A DNA stretch of 64,000 bases from Maniola hyperantus (GCF_902806685.2 NC_048556.1:3968001-4032000), one strand, 5' to 3'. Numbered from the stretch's first letter, positions 41,353 to 52,499 are shown. A program made the numbers and translations. The notes: generated by a model from the letters alone, not told the origin.

Positions 41353-41636
41353 AGTTAAAATGAGTGCATAAAACGCGAACACTTTATCAGATGCTAGTGT
41401 CCCATATAGCATTACGAGTATATCGACACATTAGCCGCACTAGCTCGCATCTGTTGCAGGCGCAGGTGGCGAATGCAGGTGATCGCCATACTAGGCGAGC
41501 GCGCCGCCCAAATCTCTCAGTGTTTCTTAATTATCCATTACTGTTGCTAATACATGTTATATTCGACTTTTATCTAAATACTTAGTATTTCAATCAAATA
41601 CTCACCTTTTTTTAGTTTAGTTTTTTATATTTTTAA

Positions 41637-41876
41637 CTAGCTTATGCTCGCGACTTCGTCCGCGTGGGCTACACAAAATTTCGAACCCCTATTTCACCCC
41701 CTCAAGAGATGAATTTTCAAAAATCCTTTCTTAGCGGATGCCTACGTCATAATAGCTATCTGCATGCCAAATTTCAGCACGATCCGTCCAGTAGTTTGAG
41801 CTGTGCATTGATAGATCAGTCAGTCAGTCAGTCAGTCAGTCAGTCAGTCACCTTTTCCTTTTATATATTTAGATTA
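41637..41876 (-). mobile_element. HLE-X with expanded (CAGT)9
   Basis: Complete copy from ctagcttatgctcgcgactt to ttttatatatttaga. The gtca run at about 41817-41850 has nine units. Confidence 0.9.
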
Positions 41877-42040
41877 TCTTAACACAGGAGCGATGTTTCA
41901 CCACCAAACTTTTACAATGGCCGACTGACATGACGAACTTTAGATTCGAAGTATTCAAACTAGATAGTGTTATTTAGAAAAAAAAGAAACCGAAGGGGAC
42001 GAAATTAGGTTCGGGGACGAAATTTGGCGACTGTACCTTA

Positions 42041-42257
42041 TTAGCTGATGCCCGCGACTTCGTCCACGTGGATTTACATTTTTCAAAATCACGCGGGACC
42101 TCTTTGAATTTCCGGGATAAAGTAGCCTATGTGTTAATACAGGGTATAATCTATCTCCATTCCAAATTTCATCCAAAACCGTTCAGCCGTTTTTGCGTGA
42201 TTGAGTCACAAACATCCAAACATCCATACTTTCACATTTATAATATTAGTAGGATAT
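42041..42257 (-). mobile_element. HLE-Z
   Basis: tagctgatgcccgcgacttc, gtccacgtggatttacattt, gttaatacagggtataatct, gccgtttttgcgtgattgag and ttcacatttataatattagt. Confidence 0.85.
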
Positions 42258-42260
42258 TAG

Positions 42261-42409
42261 GATCCATACTAATATTATAAATGCGAAAGTGTGTCTGTCC
42301 ATCCGTTTAACCGATTTCGACGAAAGATACAAAGATACTCGTAGCTTGCATCCCGGGGGTAGACACAGGACATAGGCATTCCCTAGGGATTTAAATAAAA
42401 ACCAAATCC
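42261..42409 (+). mobile_element. HLE 5' half, head-to-head with HLE-Z
   Basis: A|TCCATACTAATATTATAAAT start, gcgaaagtgtgtctgtccat, ccgtttaaccgatttcgacg, gcttgcatcccgggggtaga and ctagggatttaaataaaaac; the CTAG end is missing. Confidence 0.8.
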
Positions 42410-43061
42410 TTTGTTTAAAGTTTCAAAATCTCTTCTAATTAGTATTCTATTTCTATCAGGAATCTTATTTACTTATTCCCCATGTTATGATGTTGGAAAT
42501 TTATTATTATTACATATACAAAATTTCATTTATCAACCATTCCTTCCAAACTAGCCCACTTCCATCAAAGATGCATCATCACATACCACCACGTAGATAA
42601 GATCGCACCACGCAGTCAAAGCTTATCATCGAATAAGAAAAATATCAAAATTTCATTCACAAATCCAGTTATAGCATGGTTTCCACGTAAAATTATCTTT
42701 CTCCTTGGTAAATTATATTATGTGGAGCAGTGCAGGAGTACCGTTATAGGCGGTCACGATAAATAAAAACGTCACTTATACAGTGTTTATACTATGTGTA
42801 TACTTTAGCACTTGCTGCTCACATTCCGATGCGAATTCGAAAAGTGATCATTAAGCTTTCCCGCTCTTACACCGTTGTGTAACACAAGTTTATTTGAGTA
42901 ATAGGTGTATATATCCAAAGCATGAATTGTTTGAGATTCCAGTTTGTTTATCGCCACCGTAGAGGTCAGAATTTCCTGTTTAAAGTATTTCTTTAGTTCT
43001 AGCAGGTTACTAACAAGTAAGTCATAGTGAAGTATGCCAGTTGATAGAGCCTGCACAGGCT
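42410..43061. other. Unassigned AT-rich DNA
   Basis: A scrap resembling SINE-B tail words (cttccatcaaagatgcatca, accaccacgtagataagatc) near 42560-42620. Nothing else. Confidence 0.35.
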
Positions 43062-43168
43062 TATAAATAAATAAATAAATAAATAAAAATCTTTTTTATT
43101 CGAATAAACTTTTACAAGTACTTACGAATAGTCGGATGCATCTACCACTGGTTCGGAATGCCTATTAT
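43062..43168 (-). mobile_element. LINE 3' end with (taaa)n tail
   Basis: (aaat)n at 43065-43088, then ttattcgaataaacttttac, acgaatagtcggatgcatct and accactggttcggaatgcct, the reverse of 21157-21298. Confidence 0.75.
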
Positions 43169-44083
43169 ATTATCCTATAATTATATTATCATAGGTAAAA
43201 GATATGAGGCAATTCATGTTCGAAAACCTCTATGGTTTTAACAATCGTAATTTAATCTCCTTAATCTATCAGTTAACTATTGGATATGACGCCATTATTC
43301 AATGCTTTTGAAATGGATATTTTCTTTTAATGCAAATCAATGTCATAATCTCTGGCTGTGATGAAAAAATTCGTTCAAGTATTACTTCAAAGTTAAAAAA
43401 CCTGTCTGATAAATTCACTGAAGTCAATGAGTGCACAAAAGCATGGTTGTTTGATATTTCATCAAACGACGATGTAGTATTATGTATCGCTTTAATCATA
43501 TAACTTTACAATAAATAATAATGATGTGATATACAAAAGTTTACAGTTTTATAATTGGCACTTTAAAAGACGCTTAATTTAGATTTAATCATATGTTGAT
43601 GTGTTGAAAAGTAATATTATCATTGGCAGTTTATTTTAATGGAGCCGCGTTCCTTCATATTATTTCAGCCGTCATAGTTGGATTTCGTATATCAGAACAA
43701 ACAGTGTTAACGTAAGGGAGTTACACTTCGGTGTAAGATACAGCCATAAGTCGTGTGGCCGGGGCACGACACGATACGTCTGCGAACTCACGGACCATGA
43801 CATTTGGCCGGCGTAAAAACTGTAATAAAGCGGTCTATCAGGTTTCAGAAAGTACTGTTAAAGTATTGTTTACTTCCATTTCTATGTTGACACCGACATC
43901 ATGTGTGTGTTAAGGTAAAAGTAAAAGAATATAATAAAGCCATTTGACGACAGAGGAGTGTGTTTTCAAATCAACTCATAGCTGTTAAGCTAAGCAGAGT
44001 GAACGAACGACATGTGTATCGCATAAGCGTTGAGGTAAATCTGTCATTCGGTGTGTCCTTCCTGTCCTTACATCTATCTATAT
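43169..44083. other. Unassigned DNA
   Basis: A tcgtgtggccggggcacgac word at about 43752 is self-complementary (gtcgtg/cacgac). No gene recognised. Confidence 0.35.
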
Positions 44084-44250
44084 CTGTATTAATATTATAA
44101 ATGCAAAAGTGTGTCTGTCTGCTAGCTTTTCACAGTCCAACAGTTTAACCGATTTCGATGAAATTTGGTACTGAGTTAGCTTACAATCCGCGGAACGACA
44201 TAGGCTACTTTTTATCTCAGAAAATTAAAGAGTTCCCACGGGATTTTTAT
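44084..44250 (+). mobile_element. HLE, 3'-truncated
   Basis: ttaatattataaatgcaaaa, gtgtgtctgtctgctagctt, accgatttcgatgaaatttg, ggaacgacataggctacttt and gagttcccacgggattttt; then joined to a SINE-A scrap. Confidence 0.85.
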
Positions 44251-44251
44251 T

Positions 44252-44290
44252 TGAGCGGAGACCCGTGCTCTGTAGTGAGTCGGTCCTGGG
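44252..44290 (+). mobile_element. SINE-A scrap
   Basis: gagcggagacccgtgctctg, tagtgagtcggtcctggg; 39 bp of the 3' part. Confidence 0.6.
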
Positions 44291-44324
44291 TAAAACCTAC
44301 ACTCAGGGCAGCTATTTTTATTTG

Positions 44325-44450
44325 ATTTATTTATTCAGTTACAAGTTAGCCCTTACTGCAATCTCACCAGGTGGTAAGTGATGTTGCAGTCTAAGATAGG
44401 CCTGGAAAGGGTATGGCAGTTTTTAATAAATCCAAACCCCTTTGGTTTCT
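44325..44450 (-). mobile_element. SINE-B 3' half
   Basis: gttacaagttagcccttact, gcaatctcaccaggtggtaa, cctggaaagggtatggcagt and aacccctttggtttct. Confidence 0.8.
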
Positions 44451-44745
44451 GTTTAGTCGCGAATTGTTACTCAAAGTACGAGTAGGGACATGAACATATT
44501 TTTTAATAATTAAAAATATAATTAATTAACTGTTTAAAGGCTGTCCTTTAACATTTTATTTTATTCACCAAAGTCATTAATTTAACTTGTGCTACGTTTA
44601 ACTAATTTGTCTTGTATGATATTGATCTCGATGGAAGAAAGGTTAAACCATTAATGAATATAAGTACTAAAATGTTAATAAATGTAATTTAGCTATACCT
44701 GTTTAGTTTTTGTTATTTTGTAGAGAGCCTGACTAGAGAGAGATA

Positions 44746-44932
44746 CCTTCCTGAGAGCTCCATAATAATTAGAGTTGTTATTCTAAGTCCATAATGTTTT
44801 CTAAGGTTTGTGAAGTTTGCCAATCTTTACTTAGCCAGCGTGGGCTATGGTCTAATAACCCTTCTCATTCTGAGAGAAGACCCCTAGGTACCCAGTTGTG
44901 GGCCAGCGATGGGTTGATGATCATGATGATGA
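44746..44932 (+). mobile_element. SINE-A 3' half
   Basis: ttcctgagagctccataata, ttgtgaagtttgccaatctt, cccttctcattctgagagaa and ccagcgatgggttgatgatc with a gat tail. An extra ctaggtacccagttgtg word replaces part of the consensus. Confidence 0.8.
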
Positions 44933-45250
44933 TATTCTGTTTCTACTACTTTACAACGAACAACATATTGATATAGAGTTTATGGCTTCAATGTGCTACT
45001 GGCACAAAATAAGTATAACATAGCCAGTCGGTCGGTAAATAATATAATATATTTCGAGCAGCTGCATAATGACGGGTGTGCGACAATAAACATAATTGGA
45101 CATATCTGGACGACATAGTATCTCGCGCCATGCTTGATACCGGATACCATAGAAAAAACTTTTTTTATCCTGCTCTACCGGATACGCTCCTTGATCAACG
45201 CACTATTAATTATAGTTTCCTGGATTATTACATTACTGGCTTTGAACTAA

Positions 45251-45293
45251 GTCTGCGGCCCAGGTGGTAGCGGTTGCGTCCTGCGGGGCGGCA
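45251..45293. repeat. GC-rich inverted repeat, left arm
   Basis: gtctgcggcccaggtggtag, cggttgcgtcctgcggggcg match the reverse complement of 45641-45684 in about 38 of 43 positions. Confidence 0.8.
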
Positions 45294-45328
45294 GGCGTGT
45301 AGATTTGTAGAACAAACTTAGGTAATAC

Positions 45329-45548
45329 TAGCTTATGCTCGCGACTTCGCCCGCGTGGACTACACAAATTTCAAACCTCTATTTCACCCCTTTAGGGATT
45401 GGGGATTTTCAAAAATCTATTCTTAGGGGATGCCTACGTCGTAATAGCTATCTACATGACAAAATTCAGCTCAATCCGTCTAGTAGTTTGAGTTGTGCAT
45501 TGACAGACAGTCAGTCAGTCAGTCACCTTTTCCTTTTATGTATTTACA
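45329..45548 (-). mobile_element. HLE-X between GC-rich arms
   Basis: actagcttatgctcgcgact, tcgcccgcgtggactacaca, gtcgtaatagctatctacat, agtcagtcagtcagtcacct and ttttatgtatttaca. Confidence 0.88.
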
Positions 45549-45640
45549 TGTAAGCAATTGGAAGCAAGACGCGTGGACGCGTCCTAATCGAGAGCGGGTG
45601 CCGATTGCCAGCGGCATGGAGAGTATGGCATCGCTCCCGC

Positions 45641-45684
45641 TGGCCGCCCCGCAGGACGCACCCGCTCCCACCTGAGCCGCACAC
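45641..45684. repeat. GC-rich inverted repeat, right arm
   Basis: tggccgccccgcaggacgca, cccgctcccacctgagccgc. Left of it lie a gacgcgtggacgcgtc palindrome (about 45568) and a gccagcggcat...ctggcc pair. A gaagaagaagaa scrap follows at about 45755. Confidence 0.8.
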
Positions 45685-45944
45685 TAAAAGAATGTCAAGC
45701 GAAAACCATGCACAATAGACGGAAACGTTTAAGTGCAGAAACCAGCTCAGAGAGAAGAAGAAGAACCATGCACAGTATATTTTCTCTATACGTAGTATTC
45801 AGTAGTATTGCTCATTGCTGAGGGACGGACCCTTTTTCATTAATCACATAATCATCATTAATTATTTCATTATCTACATAGTTCTATTATGTTATTTTCA
45901 TTACTACTTATTTTGTACCTTTTCTACTCCCTCTCGCACTGCCA

Positions 45945-46060
45945 AGGGTCACTGGTAGAGATCTCTCATAGAGATAAATGTTTCCCTGTCTACTTTCACT
46001 CTCTTTTTCTCTTTATTGTAAGTGTTTTGGTACAAATAAATTAAAATTAAAAATAAAATA
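45945..46060 (+). mobile_element. LINE 3' tail with A-rich end
   Basis: gccaagggtcactggtagag, atctctcatagagataaatg, gtaagtgttttggtacaaat and aaattaaaaataaaata. Confidence 0.65.
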
Positions 46061-46172
46061 ATCGTAGAAGTTTTCTTGGAACAATTCTTCGGTGAATTCA
46101 TTCTTCCCCATACCTACAACTCGACTAAGGAAACATACGGCTAGGCTCTTAGGTTGTTACAGTATTATAAGT

Positions 46173-46423
46173 TAACTAGCTTATGCTCGCGACTTCGTCC
46201 GCGTGGACTACACAAATTTCAAACCCCTGTTTCACCCCTTTAGGGGTTGAATTTTCAAAAATCCTTTCTTAGCGGATGCCTACGTCATAATAGCTATCTG
46301 CATGCCAAATTTCAGCCCGATCCGTCCAGTAGTTTGAGCTGTGCGTTGATAGATCAGTCAGTCAGTCAGTCATTCAGTCAGTCAGTCAGTCAGTCAGTCA
46401 CCTTTTCCTTTTATATATTTAGA
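46173..46423 (-). mobile_element. HLE-X, intact with (CAGT)n
   Basis: Full length and closest to the family consensus of all copies here. The gtca run at about 46356-46400 is broken once by gtcattcagt. Confidence 0.92.
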
Positions 46424-46426
46424 TAA

Positions 46427-46690
46427 CGGTGATAGCCTAATGGTTAAGATATCTGCCTCCTATTCGGAAGGTCTGGGATTCGATCCCGGGCACCTCTAAC
46501 TTTTCTGAGTCAGGTATTTGTGCCGTGTGCGTTTGAAACAATTAAATATCTCATGATTTAACCTTGAAGGAAAACATTGTGAGGAAAACGGCATGACTGA
46601 AAGTTTTCCATTATGTTCTCATAGGCGTATGAAGTCTACCAATCTACACTGGGCCAGCGTGGCGGACTATGGCCTATTAAAAAAAAAATG
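46427..46690 (+). mobile_element. SINE-A with poly-A end
   Basis: cggtgatagcctaatggtta, gggattcgatcccgggcacc, gaaggaaaacattgtgagga, accaatctacactgggccag and actatggcctatt followed by A10. It lies four bases from the HLE-X end. Confidence 0.88.
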
Positions 46691-46986
46691 CCGTTCTATA
46701 ATTTTCTAATAGTAAAAATTACATGTGGTAAGAAAAATTACCGAAAGAAACAATCATTCTAATAAGATCGGCCATTGTTGTGAAAAAAACTTTATGATGT
46801 CTATAATGATCAATAGCCCTTCATCGAGCGTGATTTGAAAAAAATAAATCACCGCGTGATTCTACCACTTAATAATGTAAGGCCAGTATCTCACGACTAC
46901 TTTAAAAATAAAATACCTACTGGAGCCTTGACACCTTACGACACGACACCGATACGATGAAATTGCCTAAAACTATAAAGTAATAT

Positions 46987-47216
46987 TAGCTTTTTTCCCA
47001 CAGAAATTTTTGCGTGGATTTAGGTTTTCCAGTATTCCCGTACCTATAAACAACCCTATGTTTTAAAAAACCTACAACCCTCAGGTTAATGGTACCTTAT
47101 GTCCTTTTCCAGGAAACCATCTATCCCTGCCCAAAGTTTCGTCAAGATCGGCTAGCGGGTAGGTCGTGAAAAGTACACATTGACCAATTTTCGCCTTTAT
47201 AATATGGGTATGGATA
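46987..47216 (-). mobile_element. Diverged HLE
   Basis: ttgcgtggatttaggttttc, tggtaccttatgtccttttc, ctgcccaaagtttcgtcaag, atcggctagcgggtaggtcg and ttcgcctttataatatgggt. Confidence 0.7.
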
Positions 47217-47470
47217 CAATAGTGGGTAGGTTTTTTTTCTTTAATAATAAACTACAAGTTCATCCAAAATTACAGCTGTTTGGTTGGAGATGTTTTGGGA
47301 AAATCTCAACAATCAACAACAACTTTATCAGATAACAAATTGACACCTGGGTGCCAATTTGTAAGCCTGGCTATGACAAATTCTATATCCATCAGAGATG
47401 TGGGAGAAATAATAATGGCTTGGGAAACAACAACCACATTTTCCACACATAGCATCGAGATTATTGCCAT

Positions 47471-47769
47471 GATCATCATTATCATTATCATCATGATCAA
47501 CCCATCGGCAGCTCACTACAGAGCACGGGTCTCCTCTCAGAGTGAAAAGGGTTGTGGCCATAGTCTACCACGCTGGCCAAGTGCGGACTGGCAGACTTCA
47601 CACACCTTTGAGAACGTTATGGAGAACTCTCAGGCATTCAGGTTTCCTCACGATGTTTTCCTTCACCGTTAAAGTAAGTGTTATTTATCCAAAAAGTTAA
47701 AAGAGCGTGCCCGGGATCGAACTCCGACTTCCAATTAGAAAGCGGAAATCCTAACCACTAGGCTCTCAT
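47471..47769 (-). mobile_element. SINE-A, nearly complete
   Basis: catcattatcattatcatca, gatcaacccatcggcagctc, ctaccacgctggccaagtgc, B box gggatcgaact, head ccactaggctctcatt. The cgcacataactcc block is partly deleted. Confidence 0.87.
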
Positions 47770-49017
47770 TAGATTAATATTGCCTACTTACTACAAATTA
47801 GTCGTACAATGTAAGAACTTCCGAGAATATCAGTCGAACGATAGGCCCGTCCGACAAAAAGAACGCACGGATTTTTTATCGAAAGCTGCGAACGGTCAGC
47901 AGGTGTAATCTACAATGGGGATTTGAAAAAAGAACTGGAAACAGGAGGCCTTTTTCCCACGCCCCTGTCGATGATCATTTTTTGAATTTCGAAGACGTAA
48001 CCCGTTCGAAATCTTTTCTTATATATCCTGGCATTTCTAGAGTAAAATAAGTTGTGCTAAGTGAAATGAATGATTACAAATTAAATATAGGAAGCACTTA
48101 CCCAAGACAAAATGGCAATATTTCAAGTTATTTTAAGCTTAAAATCCTACAACTAAAGCTAACCTTTAATTTTCATTTAAATTATAAGAAAGCTTGGGAA
48201 TGATAGTTCTAATAAGTTCAAGTGATTTTGTGAAGTAGTGATACTTAATGAAAAGAATACCCGGTTGAGTTTGTTGAGGGACCTGGGCGTTTGGAACCCT
48301 CGTAGCTTTAGCTCAAACCTTTCCTGGCCTGGCCTGGTAGGTATAGGGTAAACTCATGGGCATCTGCTAATTAAGGACATAATAGTTCCTAAACTATTAA
48401 AATGATAAAATAAATGAATAGAAATTGAATGCTAAAAACAACCTACCGCGAGAATAAATAAACGACTAATGTAAGGGTGGTTACAGACTGTGTAACCTGT
48501 CATATAACTTTTAGAAAGATAGATAGATAATGTTAATTATTATGCAGGCATATTAAATTAGAGAGGGGAATTAATTTACAGATCGTATGTGTGTGAAATT
48601 ATTATTATACAGCTGACATACTTAACTGGGGAGTCAAGAAAATTCTCTCTGGACTCCCCAGAATCATAAATGCTGCGTGACAGGCTGAAGCGACGATGGA
48701 GGGCTGATTCAGACTTTAAAGTAGGTTGCCTGAATAGCCACCGAATAGGGAGTGGTGGAAAAATCTGAGGGAGGTTGTTACCCAGTCGTGGAACAGTACA
48801 GGCTTATTTAGATAAGATAGTGATATTAATATGATATAAAATAAAAAATAAAAAATCTTTTGAGCTCTAATCGAAAATATGCGTCCTCCGATTTTCAAAA
48901 TATATATTTCAAATATATATTTTTTTAATTGTTTAATGAACAGAAGTTCAACTATTTTTATTATAAGGATAGATTTCAAAATAATGACGACATTTATTAT
49001 AACTTTTTTGGGTGTAC
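47770..49017. other. Unassigned DNA with a small hairpin
   Basis: At 48626-48661 ctggggagtc and gactccccag form 10-bp perfect arms around 16 nt. A 132-codon minus frame (48716-49114) is AT-driven and has no domain. Confidence 0.4.
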
Positions 49018-49068
49018 AGTACGCGGCCGAAAGTGATGAACATCGGACCTTTAGAAAGAGACAGTCGG
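49018..49068. mobile_element. MITE-6 end fragment
   Basis: agtacgcggccgaaagtgat, gaacatcggacctttagaaa and gagacag; only the left 50 bp. Confidence 0.65.
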
Positions 49069-49075
49069 CTAATTT

Positions 49076-49798
49076 CGGCTTAAAGTAACCCGTAGGATCA
49101 ACCTTACCTTTCACTGCAATGACTTTTTCTATTTCCCACTCCTTTTATTGCTGCAATTTTTTCATTTTAGTTCGTTTATTTTTTCGTTTTTCTTTATTAA
49201 TCTTATTTAGTAAGCAATTTACTGGTATAATAAAATTGATAATATTATATGAAAGTCGTTATATAATGTAGACTTATCCTAATGTAATACCACAGTTGCA
49301 CAAAAACTGTTCAATACAGGAGGTCGTCCGGTTAAAAAATAATGCTACAATTTAGTGAAATTAACCATAACCCTGTCACGTACTGAAGTGGCTACTGCCC
49401 AACAAAAATACAACCCACAGTTTCAATTTACACAGTTTTGGTTTTATATTTAGCGAAGAATAAACTAAAGACTTTTTATCGTCAAGACTTTTAATCGCCT
49501 TCAACACATTTTCACATTATTATAATAATATAGTATAACTTATAAGTAATTTGCTGCAACAATAGGGTGATTTGCGATTTTGCTTAAGCTTTATTTAAGA
49601 GTTAAAATGAGGCAGATTTATACGTTATTTATATGTAAATAAAGCTTAATTTGAGTTGTCATCAATAAAGACACTGCGTTAGCTTTGCTCCACTCCGCAG
49701 GTGTATATTGCACCTAAGTGTACATTTTCAAATACATAATTCTAATTAGTTTTATATTTTCAACAGTTGTATTTACATATATGTGATACGATCAAGGG
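49076..49798. other. Unassigned AT-rich DNA
   Basis: No repeat, RNA or coding feature recognised. Confidence 0.4.
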
Positions 49799-49990
49799 GA
49801 CTCGTGCCGTAGTATGACAGACGCAATCATCACTGATTGGTCGTCACTCTCACTATTGGCTACAATGCATTGTTACAACAAGAATACCACAAATTCAGCC
49901 AATTATAACAATTAATCTGCACCAGTAAATAAAATGTTACTGTGTGTTAATGTAATAATTGATACAGCTTTCCCGTCATCGCCTAGTGGG
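49799..49990. mobile_element. MITE-1, diverged monomer
   Basis: agtatgacagacgcaatcat, cactgattggtcgtcactct, ctacaatgcattgttacaac, acaaattcagccaattataa, and after a 30-bp insertion taataattgatacagctttc. Confidence 0.7.
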
Positions 49991-50082
49991 TATTATAGCT
50001 TTTATGTCTATTATCTAGCAACTTTTTGTCTAACGACATAACGCTAGTCTAAACTAATTCACGGTAAGAATCTTTGTATTTT

Positions 50083-50321
50083 TAGGGTTCCGTATCTCTA
50101 GAAAAGAAAACTCTTATATGGTCATTTTGTTGTCGGCCTATCTGTCGTGTCATTTGGCAGGTAGCAATATTTTATAGCACAAGTAGGTAAAGGAAAAATT
50201 CCCGAAAACCGAGAATTTCTGGTTAGGTTAGGTTACATCACAAAAAAAAGTTACCTCTTTCTTGTTCGTTGGTACGGAACCTTTCGTGTGTGAGTCCTAC
50301 TCGCACTTGACCAATTTTTTG
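50083..50321. mobile_element. Family F, internally deleted
   Basis: tagggttccgtatctctaga at one end, tctgtcgtgtcatttggcag inside, and ggtacggaacctttcgtgtg with cgcacttgaccaatttttt at the other end. A middle portion is missing. Confidence 0.75.
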
Positions 50322-50795
50322 GGGAAGGGTTTCTTTGTAAATTATCACAGATAAATCGGTTCAACGTGTGACTCGGTGTGGTGGCTCCACCTGTCGGTAA
50401 CATCCGTTGTTTTATCGTTTTGCTTCTAATTGGACAAGATGCCAGTCATTTGAATAATTAATTAATTAATTAAGGAAAGTTGCATTGTATCAAATGTTTT
50501 GTTATATCATAGAGGCATTGACTTATATATTACTTCGTATGGACAGGGTTATTGAACAATCAAAATGGCACCGACTCATTGGTGCTAATACACCAATGCA
50601 ACCTCAGTGACGTCTGGATTTCAAACGGTCGTTCATTAGTATCTAAGAGGTGGCGCTGATTTATTTGGTTCCTAAACTGTGAAAAATTATGTTCGCTTGA
50701 ACATATCTTGTTATTTATATCGATGCATAGTGGACTTTTAAAATAATCATTTTGACGTTTTGATGAGTTTGAAGCTCAGTCGGTGTATATTATTA
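50322..50795. other. Unassigned DNA
   Basis: A (taat)4 run at 50455-50472. Nothing else recognised. Confidence 0.4.
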
Positions 50796-50950
50796 CTAGC
50801 TTATATGCCCGTGACTTCCTCCGCGGTACATAATTGCACAATTATAGCTTTTGTTACTTCTGTATAAAGTAGCTTTCTAATGGTAAAAGAATTATTAAAA
50901 TCGGTTCAGTAGTATCAGAGTTTATCGATTACAAACAAATAAACCAACGA
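50796..50950 (-). mobile_element. Diverged HLE
   Basis: actagcttatatgcccgtga, cttcctccgcggtac, gtataaagtagctttctaat, aaaatcggttcagtagtatc and acaaacaaataaaccaacg. Confidence 0.65.
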
Positions 50951-51231
50951 GTTCTAACGTTGTTGTAACGAGTTCCAGTTAAGTAATCCGTTGACCAGAT
51001 TTCGTTTTTCCGTTTTCGTTTTTGTCTTTTCCCTTTAATTGTTTCTTACTTTACTACTTTTCCCCTCTATTCTCTCACTCTCAGTGGAGATTTTTGGTTT
51101 TTCTTATGTAAATTCTATCTCTGAAAACTTGTTATTAGTTTTAATTTTTTTCTGATCTTTTCTATTTTTTTTTAATTAGCTGTAAGTTTTCCCTGTAAAA
51201 TAAAATATAAATCTTTCCTTTTTTTCAGATA

Positions 51232-51330
51232 CTCAGGACTTCGTCCACGTCGATATAGATAATTTAAAAAATCCCGCAGGAAATTTTTGATTTGCTGGAA
51301 TTAAAAGTAGCCTATGTGTCTCAATACATA
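51232..51330 (-). mobile_element. HLE 3' fragment
   Basis: actcaggacttcgtccacgt, cgatatagataatttaaaaa, atcccgcaggaaatttttga and taaaagtagcctatgtgtct. Confidence 0.6.
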
Positions 51331-51774
51331 AAGATAAGTTCTCACTAATTGACTTCTCAGTTGATTTCATTCCGCTCCGGTTGTATGCGTTGAACCTAAG
51401 GGTAATCATTAGTCATAGTCAGTACTCAGTAAGCAATTGTCCGTAAACTTACTGCCACTGCCTATACAGAAAACTTGTAATCAACAACAAAAACATGAGG
51501 TATATATAATATATCAAGTATCTATTACTATGGATAATCGATTAAATTTTATGGCGCATACTGCGTTATGAATATCGATTTTTGTATCGGTTATACGACA
51601 GAAATGTGTTAGGTGTCGAATATTTACGATCTGCCTTACCGTATACGGACAGACGGACAGGACTATTACATTTTGTATTATTAATTATGATATATTATAA
51701 ATGTCAGGCCTCATTGAGATACAAGTAGATAGGTATTCATTGATGATGTTTTGCCGACTCTAGAATACATAATA
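51331..51774. other. Unassigned DNA
   Basis: AT-rich with a gtatacggacagacggacag word; no element defined. Confidence 0.35.
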
Positions 51775-51992
51775 TTATATCCAAACTAACATTAAAAATG
51801 CTAAAATATGTCTGTCTGTCGATCTGTTAGCTTGTCACGGCACATTCTCTTAACCGATTTTGACACAGAGATAGCTTGTATACCGGAGATGGACACAGGC
51901 TACCAACTTTTTAGCCCGGAAAATTGAAGAGTTCCTAAGAGATTAAGAAAAACTAAATCCACGCGAAGCGAAGCTGCGGGCATCATCTAGTT
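51775..51992 (+). mobile_element. HLE, full length, diverged
   Basis: A|TCCAAACTAACATTAAAAATG start, tatgtctgtctgtcgatctg, taaccgattttgacacagag, aatccacgcgaagcgaagct and gcgggcatcatctag|T end. Confidence 0.8.
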
Positions 51993-52027
51993 TATTATTA
52001 ACACACAAATAAATGAAACAAAAAAAA

Positions 52028-52140
52028 ATATCTAAAAAAAACCGACTTCAATAACCAAAAACACTAAAAAGTAAAAATTAATTTAATTTTTTACCCAATA
52101 TTATGTATACAAGAGTTATTGTAGTTTTATAGTAAAAATT
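52028..52140. repeat. aaccgacttcaa-type repeat segment
   Basis: aaaaaccgacttcaataacc, aaaaacactaaaaagtaaaa and acccaatattatgtatacaa; I recall this block from lepidopteran repeats, class unknown. It runs directly into the GC-rich coding-like segment on its right. Confidence 0.4.
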
Positions 52141-52410
52141 TTTGGAGTCTCTCCCGACAAATCCTTTATCACAGCACAGGCCGTTATTCCTGCTCCAAGA
52201 GCTACAACCTGCAAGAGTGGGAGCTACACTTGCGTAGCTTCTGCAGCTTGCAGACGGTTCCGTATCCGGCGGAAACGCGCGATGAGGCGTTTTTGTCTCC
52301 CCTTTGTTCCGCGCGGCTCTATGGTGCTTCCGGCTTGCGGATACGTGATTGAAGGTGCGCGCTGACCTTGAGATCGAGTTTCGCGAAGGGCGATCGTGTT
52401 ATGGGAATGC
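52141..52410 (-). pseudogene. Unidentified GC-rich coding-like segment
   Basis: On minus one frame enters from about 52484 and carries a basic stretch (GTKGRQKRLIARFRRIRNRL) ending LQAAEATQV at a TAG. Reading past that stop, the same frame continues LPLLQVVALGAGITACAVIK and DLSGETPKIF to a TAA near 52120. Base composition (GC-rich codon ends) differs sharply from the flanking AT-rich DNA. I do not recognise the family. A hydrophobic V-A-L-G-A-G-I-T-A-C-A-V stretch after a very basic stretch could suit a structural or membrane-linked protein of a retroelement, but that is speculation. The aaccgacttcaa-type repeat at its 3' side suggests it belongs to a mobile element. Confidence 0.35.
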
Positions 52411-52483
52411 GAACTACGGAAGTGGGATTGGTAAAATTTGATAATTGTATATCTACTAATTATACATATACTACTTAAATACA

Positions 52484-52499
52484 TATATATATATATATA
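52484..52499. repeat. (AT)8 microsatellite
   Basis: Perfect at run immediately before the full-length SINE-A. Confidence 0.9.

Noticed and set aside
47280..47672. 130-codon plus frame
   Set aside because: Its second half is a translated SINE-A.
48716..49114. 132-codon minus frame, isoleucine/lysine/phenylalanine-rich
   Set aside because: Composition follows AT-rich DNA; it overlaps an open plus frame and has no recognisable motif.
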